A stretch of DNA of 64,000 nt from Rhodoferax sp. (GTDB taxonomy: Bacteria > Pseudomonadota > Gammaproteobacteria > Burkholderiales > Burkholderiaceae_C): the NCBI RefSeq assembly GCF_028688795.1, contig NZ_JAQTXM010000001.1:186001-250000 (forward strand), in the 5' to 3' direction. The notes under the pieces are model-generated. The model was not told the DNA's origin and ran no database searches. It was given only the letters and a program-made list of their open reading frames with translations. Every line of letters starts with the position of its first letter. Within the stretch, counting starts at the first letter, position 1. Below, piece after piece: positions 17,299 to 26,161 of the stretch. A program made the translations under genes and the position numbers.

Positions 17299-19740
17299 AT
17301 GAAACTCGCACTCAAGATTTCTCTCGGCACGTTGTTGGGTTTGTTGCTGGTCGCCACGATCGGCGGCTCCTGGTATGTCTACAGCAAGCAGCCCAAGCGC
17401 TCTGGCGAGCTGACGCTGGAGCGCCTGAGCGCCCCGGTCACGGTGCGTTATGACGAGCTTGGGGTGCCGCACATCAAGGCCAGCAAAGAGTCTGACCTGT
17501 ACCGCGCGCTGGGCTATGTGCACGCGCAAGACCGCCTGTTCCAGATGGAAATGGTGCGCCGCCTGGCGCAGGGTGAACTGGCCGAAGTGATGGGCCCCAA
17601 GCTGATCAAGACCGACCGGCTGTTTCGCACCCTGGGGCTACGCGCTCACGCCATCAAAACCGTGGCCGCCATGGACCTGCAAAGCCCCGCCATCCAGGCC
17701 CAAAGCGCTTACCTTGACGGCATCAACCAGTTTCAGGCCACGCACCCGGCACCCATCGAGTTCGATATGCTGGGCATTCCCAAGCGCCGGTTCACCTTGC
17801 AAGACACCGTGGCCGTGTCGGGCTACCTGGCCTACAGCTTTGCTGCCGCCTTCAAAACCGAGCCGCTGCTGACTTTTGTGCGTGACGAACTGAGTGATGA
17901 CCATCTCAATATATTTGACCTGGAATGGAACCCGCAGGGCGTGATCGAAGCAGCGCCCAAAACGGCCATGAACCGGTCCACGCCCAAAACCCGCACACCC
18001 GACTGGCACGCCCTGAGCCAGCTTGCCCAAGTCAGCCAGGAAGCGCAAACCCTGGCCGGCGTGCCGCTGTTTGAGGGCAGCAACGCCTGGGCCGTGTCGG
18101 GCCAGCGCACCTCCAGCGGCAAGCCCATGCTGGCGGGCGACCCGCACATTGGTTTCTCTTTGCCCTCGGTCTGGTACGAGGCCCACCTGAGCATGCCGGG
18201 CTTTGAGCTGTATGGCAATTTTCAGGCGCTCAATGCATCGGCGCTGCTGGGCCACAACCAGCAGTTTGGCTGGAGCCTGACCATGTTCCAAAATGACGAC
18301 CTTGACCTGATCATTGAAAAAGTCAACCCAGCCGACCCCAACCAGGTGTGGTTTCAGGGCGAGTGGGTTGACCTTGAAACCACCGAAGAGCTCATCAAGG
18401 TCAAAGACCTCAAGCCCATCAAGCTCACGCTGCAGCGCTCGCCGCACGGCCCAATCATCAGCAACGCGTTTCGCGACACCTTGGGTGGTGCCCCGGTGGC
18501 CATGTGGTGGACATTTCTGGAAACCGACAACCCCCTGCAAGAAGCGTTTTACGAGCTAAACCGCGCCAGCACCCTGGCCAAGGCGCGAGACGCGGCCAGC
18601 AAAATACATGCACCCGGCCTGAATGTGGTGTGGGCCAGCGCCTCGGGCGACATTGGCTGGTGGGCCGCCGCCAAGCTGCCCATTCGCCCGGCCGACGTCA
18701 ACCCGGCCTTCATGCTCGACGGCGACTCGGAAGAGGCCGACAAACTCGGTTTTTATCGCTTCAGCGACAACCCGCAAGAAGAAAACCCGCTGCGCGGCTA
18801 CATCGTGTCAGCCAACCACCAGCCCCACAGCACCAGCGGCTTGCCCGTTCCCGGCTACTACAACCCAGCCGACCGGGCGCAGGCCCTGGAAGACCGGCTG
18901 GGCAACGACGCCCTGCAATGGAACCAGCTCAACACCGAGTCGCTGCAACTCAGCACCCAAACCGCCTACTTCTGGCGCGTGCTCGGGCCCTTGATGCCCG
19001 ACCTGAGCGACGTGGTGCGCGACCCGCTGGAGCGTTCGGTGTTTGACAGCCTGTCCCAGTGGGACGGCCAATACACCGTGCAAAACATTCCACCCACCGT
19101 GTTCACCCAGTTTCTGTACGAGCTGACCCGCGCCGCCATGGCTGATGAACTAGACAAAGCGCAATTTGCCAACCTGCTGGGCACCCGCGCGCTCGACCTG
19201 GCCTTGCCCCGCCTGGCCAGCGATGAAACCTCGCCTTGGTGGGACGACATCAAGACCGACAAAGTGGAAACCCGCCGCGACATCGTGCGCATAGCCTGGC
19301 GCGCCACCATCACGCACCTTCAGAACACCTTGGGCAAAAGCCCCAACGACTGGGGTTGGGGCCATGCCCACACCCTGACCCACGTGCACCCGCTGGCGAA
19401 ACAGAAAGCGTTGGGCACGGTGTTTAATGTGGGCCCGTTTGACGCACCCGGTGGGCGCGAGGTGCCCAACAACTTGTCTTACCCCATTGGCCCCGCCCCG
19501 TGGGCTGTCACTTATGGCCCGTCCACCCGGCGCATCATTGATTTTGCCGATGCCAGCAAAGCGCGTGGCATCAACCCGGTGGGCCAAAGTGGCGTGTTAT
19601 TTGATGCCCATTACAGCGACCAGGCCGCCGCCTACATGGTGGGCGGCTACATGTCGCAGTACCTGAGCGAGAAAGACGTGGCGGCCAACGCTCGCAGCAC
19701 GCTAACCCTCAAGCCTGCGGCGGCACCAGCAGCCAAATAG
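17299..19740 (+). CDS. Penicillin acylase family protein (Ntn hydrolase)
   Basis: Secreted or periplasmic amidohydrolase of the penicillin G acylase / AHL acylase superfamily, 813 aa. An N-terminal signal or anchor (MKLALKISLGTLLGLLLVAT) is followed by the alpha-chain region (VTVRYDELGVPHIKA, DLYRALGYVHAQDRLFQME). The autocatalytic site is FEGSNAWAVSG: Ser261 becomes the N-terminal nucleophile of the beta chain, with the conserved GKPMLAGDPHIG after it. Beta-chain motifs include LLGHNQQFGWSLT and PHGPIIS. Possible substrates include acyl-homoserine lactones or penicillins; these cannot be separated by sequence reading alone. ATG 17299 is chosen over an upstream TTG. Confidence 0.92.
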   Translation: MKLALKISLGTLLGLLLVATIGGSWYVYSKQPKRSGELTLERLSAPVTVRYDELGVPHIKASKESDLYRALGYVHAQDRLFQMEMVRRLAQGELAEVMGPKLIKTDRLFRTLGLRAHAIKTVAAMDLQSPAIQAQSAYLDGINQFQATHPAPIEFDMLGIPKRRFTLQDTVAVSGYLAYSFAAAFKTEPLLTFVRDELSDDHLNIFDLEWNPQGVIEAAPKTAMNRSTPKTRTPDWHALSQLAQVSQEAQTLAGVPLFEGSNAWAVSGQRTSSGKPMLAGDPHIGFSLPSVWYEAHLSMPGFELYGNFQALNASALLGHNQQFGWSLTMFQNDDLDLIIEKVNPADPNQVWFQGEWVDLETTEELIKVKDLKPIKLTLQRSPHGPIISNAFRDTLGGAPVAMWWTFLETDNPLQEAFYELNRASTLAKARDAASKIHAPGLNVVWASASGDIGWWAAAKLPIRPADVNPAFMLDGDSEEADKLGFYRFSDNPQEENPLRGYIVSANHQPHSTSGLPVPGYYNPADRAQALEDRLGNDALQWNQLNTESLQLSTQTAYFWRVLGPLMPDLSDVVRDPLERSVFDSLSQWDGQYTVQNIPPTVFTQFLYELTRAAMADELDKAQFANLLGTRALDLALPRLASDETSPWWDDIKTDKVETRRDIVRIAWRATITHLQNTLGKSPNDWGWGHAHTLTHVHPLAKQKALGTVFNVGPFDAPGGREVPNNLSYPIGPAPWAVTYGPSTRRIIDFADASKARGINPVGQSGVLFDAHYSDQAAAYMVGGYMSQYLSEKDVAANARSTLTLKPAAAPAAK

Positions 19741-19800
19741 GCGCTGGCTGGCCAATACACCTCAAAACGGGCTGATCACACCGGTCGGCGAAAATGCCGC

Positions 19801-20907
19801 ATGACCTTACTGACCTCACCATTTGCCAAAGAGCCCTCGTTCACCCATGGACAAACACCGCGCACCGCCGTGCTGTACTGCAACCTGGGCACACCAGACG
19901 CCCCCACCACACCCGCAGTGCGGCGATTTTTAGCCGAGTTTTTAGGCGACCCACGTGTGGTTGAGGTACCCCGACTGCTCTGGCTGCTGATACTGCACGG
20001 CATCATCCTGCGCTTTCGCCCGGCCAAGTCGGCCGCCAAATACGCCACGGTCTGGCTCCCCGAAGGCTCGCCCCTGAAGATTTGGACAGAAAAGCAAGCC
20101 AAGCTGCTGCAAGGCTGGCTGGGCGAGCGGGGGCACAGCGTGCAAGTGCGCTACGCCATGCGTTACGGCGCCACGTCGATTGCCTCACAGCTTGACGCAC
20201 TCAAGGCCGCAGGCACCACCCGTGTGCTGATCTTGCCGGCCTACCCCCAATATTCGGCCACCACCACCGCCAGCCTGTTTGACGCGGTGTACCAGTGGGC
20301 TGGCAAGGTGCGCCATTTGCCAGAGCTTCGCTTCATCAACCATTACCACGACGATGCGCGCTACATTGCCGCGCTGGCGGGCACCGTGCAACGCTACTGG
20401 CAGGCCAATGGCCGCCCCGACGTGCTGGTGATGAGCTTTCACGGCGTGCCAGAACGCACCCTGCACCTGGGCGACCCCTATCACTGCGAATGCTTCAAAA
20501 CGGCGCGTCTGCTGGCCGAACAACTGGGCTTGGGCAAAGAACAATACAAGGTCACTTTTCAGTCGCGCCTGGGCCGCGCCAAATGGCTGGAGCCCTACAC
20601 CGAACCCACCTTGATCGAGATGGGCAAAAGCGGTGTGAAGCGTGTCGATGTGATCTGCCCGGCCTTCACCAGCGACTGCCTGGAAACCCTGGAAGAAATC
20701 AACCAGGAAGCACGTGAGGCGTTTTTACACGCCGGTGGCAAAGAATTTCACTACATCCCCTGCCTGAATGACGACCCGGCCTGGATCACCGCGCTGGCCG
20801 ACATCACCCAGCAGCACCTGCAAGGCTGGCCCACCCTGGCGGCACCCGACAGCGCCGCGCTGGCTGCATCCAAAGCGGCCGCAATGGCGTTGGGCGCTAC
20901 ACGCTGA
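19801..20907 (+). CDS. hemH: Ferrochelatase
   Basis: Inserts Fe2+ into protoporphyrin IX, the last step of heme synthesis, 368 aa. Family motifs are AVLYCNLGTPDAPTTPAVRRFL at the N-terminus, the metal-site His in MSFHGVPERTLHLGDPYHCE and the acidic metal channel VDVICPAFTSDCLETLEEI. Its length and sequence fit proteobacterial membrane-associated ferrochelatases. It is monocistronic, 60 bases after the acylase gene; the next stretch downstream is an accessory region of broken genes. Confidence 0.96.
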   Translation: MTLLTSPFAKEPSFTHGQTPRTAVLYCNLGTPDAPTTPAVRRFLAEFLGDPRVVEVPRLLWLLILHGIILRFRPAKSAAKYATVWLPEGSPLKIWTEKQAKLLQGWLGERGHSVQVRYAMRYGATSIASQLDALKAAGTTRVLILPAYPQYSATTTASLFDAVYQWAGKVRHLPELRFINHYHDDARYIAALAGTVQRYWQANGRPDVLVMSFHGVPERTLHLGDPYHCECFKTARLLAEQLGLGKEQYKVTFQSRLGRAKWLEPYTEPTLIEMGKSGVKRVDVICPAFTSDCLETLEEINQEAREAFLHAGGKEFHYIPCLNDDPAWITALADITQQHLQGWPTLAAPDSAALAASKAAAMALGATR

Positions 20908-20984
20908 AGCCCCTCCGGTTTGTCGAAAAACTTTACACATTAGTCGTGGATAATTCCAAATAATACTGAATATGATTTGAAATC

Positions 20985-21307
20985 AATGATCTAGATGCCA
21001 TGGCTGCCCTAGACCCGCGCCACAAGACGCACAATATTCCGGGCAAGTTTCTCTCTTATATGCAAAGCGGGTTGCCGGTGTTGGCCACAATTAACGCTGG
21101 CAATGACTTGGCAGATGTGATTCAGACCGAGCGTGTGGGCAGGTTTGCACAGACAACTCGGTAGCCACGCAGCAACGCCTGGCGCAAGCGCTTGTGCATG
21201 AGCTAGCGGCTGATACGACGATGTCGGCCCGTTGCCAGGCGCTGTCAGCCAAGCTGTTTTCGCCTGAAGTTGCGGTGAAGCAGATTACGGCGGCTTTGGC
21301 AGCTTGA
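20985..21307 (+). pseudogene. Remnant of a WbuB-like family 1/4 glycosyltransferase, frameshifted
   Basis: The + strand reads LDPRHKTHNIPGKFLSYMQS then GLPVLATINAGNDLADVIQT, the C-terminal nucleotide-sugar-binding region of WcaI/WbuB-type glycosyltransferases (HKTHNIPGK, GLPVLA.INPGNDL). That frame stops at 21162-21164, but a shifted frame continues the homology (VCTDNSVATQQRLAQALVHE, then ...LFSPEVAVKQITAALAA) to a stop at 21305. So only about 100 codons of the 3' end remain, with one frameshift near 21145. The sequence upstream (20908-20985) is AT-rich and holds nothing recognisable. It marks an old deletion of an exopolysaccharide locus at the edge of the AbiE island. Confidence 0.75.
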
Positions 21308-21423
21308 GTAGATGCCACCCTAGATCGCCATGATCTTTGGCCGTGTGATGGTGCGGCCACCATTGCGAGCGAAGCGCGGCAATCGGTACTACTTATTCAA
21401 TAGCTACCTACGGATGACATTTT

Positions 21424-21467
21424 TTGAGTTTTTTGCCCCAAAAAAATAGTATTATTCGTGGCAAAAA
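21424..21467 (+). promoter_or_regulatory. Candidate abiE promoter and operator
   Basis: TTGAGT (21424-21429) and TAGTAT (21447-21452) are spaced 17 bp apart. An 8-bp inverted repeat TTTTTGCC / GGCAAAAA (21430-21437 and 21460-21467) brackets the -10 box and runs into the start codons. AbiEi proteins are known to bind inverted repeats in their own promoter, so this is the probable autoregulatory site. Predicted transcription would begin close to the GTG/ATG, implying a very short leader. From 21308 to 21423 nothing else is seen, apart from a short piece like the dispersed repeat (ATTCAATAGCTAC at 21394-21406). Confidence 0.5.
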
Positions 21468-22078
21468 TGGGAAAACACACTGATTCTGTTGATGCAAACA
21501 TCCTGATGCGCCTCCAGTCGCATGGGCAGGGTTGGGTGTTCACGCCCGCCGATTTCGCCGATCTTGGCAGCCGCACGGCGGTGGCTACGGCGCTCAAGCG
21601 CCAGAAGGCGGCAGGTACCATTCGCCTTTTGGGGCGCGGCCTGTATGACATCCCCATTGTCCATCCGGTATTAGGATTGCTTTGGCCCGCCATTGAAACG
21701 GTGGCAAAGGCGCTAGAGCGCAAAGAGGGAATTCGGTTGCAACCTTCAGGTGTTTACGCGGCCAACCTGCTGGGTTTGTCTGAGCAAGTACCGGCAAAAG
21801 TGGTGTTTTTGTCTGACGGTGCAACGCGGTCTGTGAAGGTGGGGCCCACCCAGATCAGCCTTACTCGCACGACCCCACGCAACATGGCGGCGGCGGGCAG
21901 ATTGAGCGGCCTGCTAATTCAGGCGTTTCGCAGCCTTGGTGCGGCCAACATCACGCCTCAACGCATTGCGCACTTACGTGAGTCATTGCCGGATGTGGAG
22001 CGTGCCAAGTTGTTGCACGACATTGCGCTGGCTCCTGAGTGGATGCATGCCCATTTACGTGAGGTGGCCAAACCATGA
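21458..22078 (+). CDS. abiEi: AbiEi family antitoxin / transcriptional regulator
   Basis: Antitoxin of a type IV toxin-antitoxin (AbiE) phage-defence module, 206 aa. The N-terminal winged helix (GQGWVFTPADFADLGSRTAV, ALKRQKAAGTIRLLGRGLYD) should bind the promoter; the C-terminal half (ANLLGLSEQVPAKVVFLSDG) is the antitoxin domain of the DUF6088/AbiEi type. Start may be GTG 21458 or ATG 21467; neither has a visible ribosome-binding site, in line with a near-leaderless transcript. It overlaps the toxin gene by four bases. The GC content looks lower than that of the surrounding housekeeping genes. Confidence 0.87.
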   Translation: MAKMGKHTDSVDANILMRLQSHGQGWVFTPADFADLGSRTAVATALKRQKAAGTIRLLGRGLYDIPIVHPVLGLLWPAIETVAKALERKEGIRLQPSGVYAANLLGLSEQVPAKVVFLSDGATRSVKVGPTQISLTRTTPRNMAAAGRLSGLLIQAFRSLGAANITPQRIAHLRESLPDVERAKLLHDIALAPEWMHAHLREVAKP

Positions 22079-23100
22079 GCAGCCTTTTCTTGGCAATGTC
22101 GAATCAAGACCGCAAACTGGCGTTTGACAATGCGGCTCTCACCCTGCACCTCAATGCCGTGATTCTGGAAAAGGACTTCTGGGTGTCGTGGCTATTGGGT
22201 CTGTTGTTCGCGCAGCCTGAGCTGGCACCATTTTTGGTGTTCAAGGGTGGCACGTCCCTTTCTAAGGTGTTTGGGGTGATTGACCGGTTCTCCGAAGATA
22301 TTGATCTGTGCTTGGTGCCGGAGTTTGTGGGCGCAGATGCGCCGGGCTTTGACGCATTGACCAGTCGCGTCAAGCGCGATGCGGCTGTGTTGAAAATGCA
22401 GCACCTGTGTGCTGCGAAGGTGCAGCAGGTGGTATTGCCGCTGCTGACAAGTGTGATCACCGATGCTTTAGGCGCCGCGCCTGGGGGCGAGTGGCTGCAC
22501 TACGAACTTGATACAGATGCGAAGTCGCCCATTCTTTACTTTCGCTACCCAACGACACAAACACAAGGTTTTGGCTATATGCGCCGCGAGGTCAAATTGG
22601 AGTTTGGCACGCTCACGGACCAGCAGCCCACCGGGCGTTACCCAATACAAGCGCTCATCGTCAGTGCCTATCCGGCCCTGTTCAGTGACTGGCATTGCGA
22701 CGTGGTGGCCCTGGAATTGCAGCGCACTTTTTGGGAGAAAGCGACTATCTTGCATGCTGAATATCATCGCCCGCCCGATTCGCCCACACCTGACCGGTAT
22801 GCACGTCATTATTTCGACATGGTCCGTTTGCTGGCACACGCAAGCGCACCACGGTTTTGGGCTGACAAGTCGCAATGCGAGCGGGTGGTGGACTGGAAAA
22901 GCCGGGTGTTTGCCCGCGGCTGGGCGCGCTACGATTTGGCCCAGCATGGCACTTTCCGACTGGTACCGCCGAAAGTGCGGCAGGCCGCTTTGGCGCGGGA
23001 TTACGCGACGATGCGCCCCATGTTCATGACCGAACCGCCAAGTTTTGACACGCTGTTGCAAGAGCTAGCAATTGCTGAAAACGCCATCAACAAATTGTGA
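22075..23100 (+). CDS. abiEii: AbiEii toxin, nucleotidyltransferase
   Basis: Toxin partner of the AbiE system, 341 aa, a DNA-polymerase-beta-like nucleotidyltransferase. The catalytic motif is FKGGTSLSKVFG followed by FSEDIDLCL (GS/T...DxD). Other family features are NAVILEKDFWVSWLL at the N-terminus, LEFGTLTDQQPTGRYPI and the helical C-terminus with RHYFDMVRLLAH. Members of the family modify tRNA acceptor ends or otherwise arrest growth after phage infection. The start overlaps abiEi (ATGA), ensuring coupled synthesis. Confidence 0.9.
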   Translation: MSSLFLAMSNQDRKLAFDNAALTLHLNAVILEKDFWVSWLLGLLFAQPELAPFLVFKGGTSLSKVFGVIDRFSEDIDLCLVPEFVGADAPGFDALTSRVKRDAAVLKMQHLCAAKVQQVVLPLLTSVITDALGAAPGGEWLHYELDTDAKSPILYFRYPTTQTQGFGYMRREVKLEFGTLTDQQPTGRYPIQALIVSAYPALFSDWHCDVVALELQRTFWEKATILHAEYHRPPDSPTPDRYARHYFDMVRLLAHASAPRFWADKSQCERVVDWKSRVFARGWARYDLAQHGTFRLVPPKVRQAALARDYATMRPMFMTEPPSFDTLLQELAIAENAINKL

Positions 23101-23124
23101 TGCCGCAGTCTGGCCCTGGAGCAG

Positions 23125-23172
23125 ATCTGGGGACCCAGATGATGCCAATATTTGGCATATCTATTTTTTTGG
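23125..23172 (+). terminator. Tandem hairpins after the abiE operon
   Basis: Two adjacent inverted repeats lie between the convergent abiEii and pap genes: ATCTGGG-GA-CCCAGAT (23125-23140) and ATGCCAA-TAT-TTGGCAT (23142-23158), followed by ATATCTATTTTTTT. The second with its T-run resembles a Rho-independent terminator; it runs into the end of pap. Confidence 0.5.
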
Positions 23173-24684
23173 TTTTTTGGCCAGCCTGAGCGATACCTCA
23201 GGCGCTTGTGCCAAAGCGGCTTCAAGCCGCTGGCACAGGGTGCGCAAAATCTTCACCCGGGCGTAGTTTTTGTCGTTGGCCTCCACCAGCGTCCAGGGTG
23301 ACTCACCGGTGCTGGTGCGCTCCACCATGTCGCAAATGGCTTGCTGGTAGTCGTGCCATTTTTCGCGGTTGCGCCAATCTTCCTGGGTGATCTTGAAGCG
23401 TTTGAACTCAATTTTTTCACGTTCTTTGAAGCGCTTGAGTTGCTCGGCCTGGCTGATTTGCAGCCAGAACTTGACCACAACCACCCCGGCCTCGATCATT
23501 TCGTGCTCAAAGTCATTGATCTCGCTGTAGGCGCGCAGCCAGTCGGCCTCAGTGCAAAAGCCCTCAACGCGCTCCACCAGCACCCGGCCATACCAGGTGC
23601 GGTCAAACATGGCCACATGACCGTGGCGCGGCAAATGCCGCCAAAAGCGCCACAAGTGGGGTTGGTCTTTTTCTTCGTCGGTGGGGGCTGCCACTGGCGT
23701 CACCTGGTATTGGCGTGCGTCCAGTGCGCCTGCAATGCGCCGAATGGCACCGCCTTTGCCGGCAGCGTCAGCGCCTTCAAACGCACACACCAAAGAGCGC
23801 CCCTGAAAGCGGGCGTCGCGCACCAGTTCAGACAGGCGGCCCTGCCATTTGGCCAACTGGTCTTTGTAGGGTTTGTCGGCCAAGGCCAGCGTCAGATCAA
23901 GCTCCGAGAGCACGTTGCGGCCATCCAGGTCGACCCGCACCATGGGCGGCATGAGTGCGCGCGGTGGCGCTGCCTCGGCCAGTTTGTTTTGCAAGGCTTT
24001 GAGCAACACTTGGCCCACCGTCATGGAACGGTAACGGTCGCAAGCGCCCTCCACCACCACCCAGGGCGCGGCGGCGGTATTGGTAATGCGCAGCAAATGG
24101 CCAGCAACATCTTGCAACTGGTCGTAGGTTTTAAGACGGTCCCAGTTCCACTGCGTGACTCGCCAAGCGGTGCGCGGGTCGCTAGAGAGCGCCTTGAGTC
24201 GCTGGCGTTGCCCGTCTTTGGTCAGGTGAAACCAGAACTTGAGCACCAGCGCACCTTCGTTAACCAGCATCTCTTCAAAGCGGTTGATCTGCTCGGCCCG
24301 GGCATCGAGCTCTTTGACAGAAATTTCGCCATAAATGCGCTCGCGGATGGGTTCGGAATACCAAGACCCCGCAAAAATACCCACCCGGCCCTTGGGCGGC
24401 AGGCTGCGCCAGTAGCGCCACATGGGCGGGCGCTCGCGTTCTTCGTCGCTGGGCTGCGAAAACGCCAGGGTTGAAATAAAGCGCGGGTCCATCCACTCAT
24501 AGAGCGTGTTGATGGTTTCACCCTTGCCAGCACCATCTTGGCCACTGATGAGCACCACCACGGGCGTTTTGTGTTTTTCAAACAAGTCCACTTGCGCGGC
24601 CAACAAGGCGGCACGCAGTGTGGGCACGGCTTCACGGTAGGCAGACTTGGCCAGCTTGTGGCCAATTTCAGCGGATTCAAACAT
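23161..24684 (-). CDS. pap: Polyphosphate:AMP phosphotransferase (tandem PPK2)
   Basis: Uses polyphosphate to phosphorylate AMP to ADP, 507 aa. It contains two fused PPK2 domains, each with a Walker A-like loop: ISGQDGAGKGETIN (about residue 48) and FEGADAAGKGGAIRR (about 305). Each is followed by a second set of motifs (RPPMWRYWRSLPPKGRVGIF and QPHLWRFWRHLPRHGHVAMF) and a lid (WYSEPIRERI; WYGRVLVERVEGF). Two-domain PPK2 proteins are the class II Pap enzymes first described in Acinetobacter. ATG 24684 is preferred over a TTG at 24687. It stands alone between the AbiE island and the signalling block. Confidence 0.92.
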   Translation of the reverse strand: MFESAEIGHKLAKSAYREAVPTLRAALLAAQVDLFEKHKTPVVVLISGQDGAGKGETINTLYEWMDPRFISTLAFSQPSDEERERPPMWRYWRSLPPKGRVGIFAGSWYSEPIRERIYGEISVKELDARAEQINRFEEMLVNEGALVLKFWFHLTKDGQRQRLKALSSDPRTAWRVTQWNWDRLKTYDQLQDVAGHLLRITNTAAAPWVVVEGACDRYRSMTVGQVLLKALQNKLAEAAPPRALMPPMVRVDLDGRNVLSELDLTLALADKPYKDQLAKWQGRLSELVRDARFQGRSLVCAFEGADAAGKGGAIRRIAGALDARQYQVTPVAAPTDEEKDQPHLWRFWRHLPRHGHVAMFDRTWYGRVLVERVEGFCTEADWLRAYSEINDFEHEMIEAGVVVVKFWLQISQAEQLKRFKEREKIEFKRFKITQEDWRNREKWHDYQQAICDMVERTSTGESPWTLVEANDKNYARVKILRTLCQRLEAALAQAPEVSLRLAKKPKK

Positions 24685-24709
24685 CAATGGCTTTCGTTGA
24701 ACGGCTCAA

Positions 24710-26161
24710 TCAGTTGGGCTGAGGCACTGGCAAACTCACCCGAAATGTGCTGCCCTTGCCCGGCTCGCTGTGCACAGCCAATTCGCCATGGTGCTGTTTG
24801 ATGATTTCCCAGCTGGTGGACAAGCCCAAACCGGTGCCTTTGCCAACCGCTTGGGTGGTGTAAAACGGCTCAAAAATGCGCTTTTGCACGTCTGGCGCCA
24901 TGCCGCAACCGGTGTCACAGACCTCCAGCCAGACCTGGCCTGACTGCGCGCCACTGCGCACCGTGATCAGCCCTTGTTTGTCAATGGCTTGCGCCGCATT
25001 GGTCAGCAAATTCACCAGCACCTGCTTGATTTGTGAGGCCATGCAGGACACCGGCGGCAGGCTTGCCAGCGCTTTGGCCACACTGGCTTTTGACTTGATC
25101 TCGCTGGCCACCACGCCAAGCGCACTCTCCAACACCTGGTTCAAATCAGCCGGAGCCCACTGACTGTTGTCTGCGCTAGAAAAGTCACGCAAGCCACTGA
25201 CGATTTTTTTGACCCGCTCCAGGCCTTCGCGTGATTCACGGATGAGGCCGGGCATGTCTTCTTGCAGGTAGTCAAAATCAATTTTTTGGCGCGCCGCTGC
25301 CACGCTGCTTTGCTGCTCGGTGGTCAGGGTGGCGTTTGTGGCCTGGTACACGCCGATCAAATCAAACAACTGACCAACATAGCCAGAAAGTGAGCCCAGG
25401 TTAGAGGTGACAAAGCCGATGGGGTTGTTGATTTCATGCGCCACGCCGGCCGCCAGTTGCCCCACTGCTGCCATTTTTTCAGACTGCAGCAGCTGGGCTT
25501 GTGTCTGCTTCAGGCGGGTCACGGTGTCTGCCAGGTCACGTGTGCGCTCTTGCACGCGCAATTCCAGCGACTGGTTGGCCATCGTCAAGGCGGCTTGCGT
25601 TTTACGCACGGCTTCATTGGCAAGCACCAATTTTTGGTTGCGCTCGGTGAGCAAGGTGAACAAGTCCAACAGCGCACTGTGATACACCGCGTGGGCACCA
25701 TCGGGCGGCTGGTTCGCATGCTCATAAGCCATCAACGCCGTTTGCCCGGCAGCCATGTCTTTCAGTTGGGCCGCCATGCGCTGGTCTTCTTCCAAAATAT
25801 GAAAGCTCAGCCAACTGCTCAAAAAGCGCAACAGCTCGGTGCCGGTAAGCGAGCCATCTTCTTCATATTGCCGGCGCATTTGGATGATCTCGTCGACAAA
25901 CGCCTGATGCGTCACATGGTGGTGCGCAAGGTAGTCGGGGGCCATTCCCTTTTGTGCCATCAAGCGCTCTTCATCACGGAAGTGCACCACGGCGTACTTG
26001 GTCAGGTTGTCCAGCAGCGGGCCAACTGCGCGCTTGGCGACATCGTCATTGAGCGCCAGATGCGGCGCCGCCAGGTTGATCATGTCCACCAGCGCGTGGT
26101 GCTGGGTGTCTACCAGCTCCAGGCCGGTTTCAAAATGGGGGTTCCAGGCCATTAGTTGCAT
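24710..26161 (-). CDS. Hemerythrin-domain sensor histidine kinase
   Basis: Soluble histidine kinase, 483 aa, with an N-terminal bacteriohemerythrin domain in place of a membrane sensor. Di-iron ligands are visible in the expected order: DTQHHAL (His21/22), HFRDEERLM (His60, Glu64), HHHVTH (His80-85) and HILEED (His121, Asp126). A coiled coil follows (about 170-225), then an H-box GVAHEINNPIGFV and the ATPase domain (NLLTNAAQAID, DTGCGMAPD, GTGLGLS). The domain should sense O2, NO or iron redox state. The ATG shares one base with the stop of the upstream PAS/GAF kinase (TGATG), so the two kinases are made together. No TM segment is visible. Confidence 0.9.
   Translation of the reverse strand: MQLMAWNPHFETGLELVDTQHHALVDMINLAAPHLALNDDVAKRAVGPLLDNLTKYAVVHFRDEERLMAQKGMAPDYLAHHHVTHQAFVDEIIQMRRQYEEDGSLTGTELLRFLSSWLSFHILEEDQRMAAQLKDMAAGQTALMAYEHANQPPDGAHAVYHSALLDLFTLLTERNQKLVLANEAVRKTQAALTMANQSLELRVQERTRDLADTVTRLKQTQAQLLQSEKMAAVGQLAAGVAHEINNPIGFVTSNLGSLSGYVGQLFDLIGVYQATNATLTTEQQSSVAAARQKIDFDYLQEDMPGLIRESREGLERVKKIVSGLRDFSSADNSQWAPADLNQVLESALGVVASEIKSKASVAKALASLPPVSCMASQIKQVLVNLLTNAAQAIDKQGLITVRSGAQSGQVWLEVCDTGCGMAPDVQKRIFEPFYTTQAVGKGTGLGLSTSWEIIKQHHGELAVHSEPGKGSTFRVSLPVPQPN

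Noticed and set aside
23341..24474. 377-codon open frame antisense to pap
   Set aside because: Mirror frame of a conserved PPK2 gene, with no recognisable domain or ribosome-binding site.
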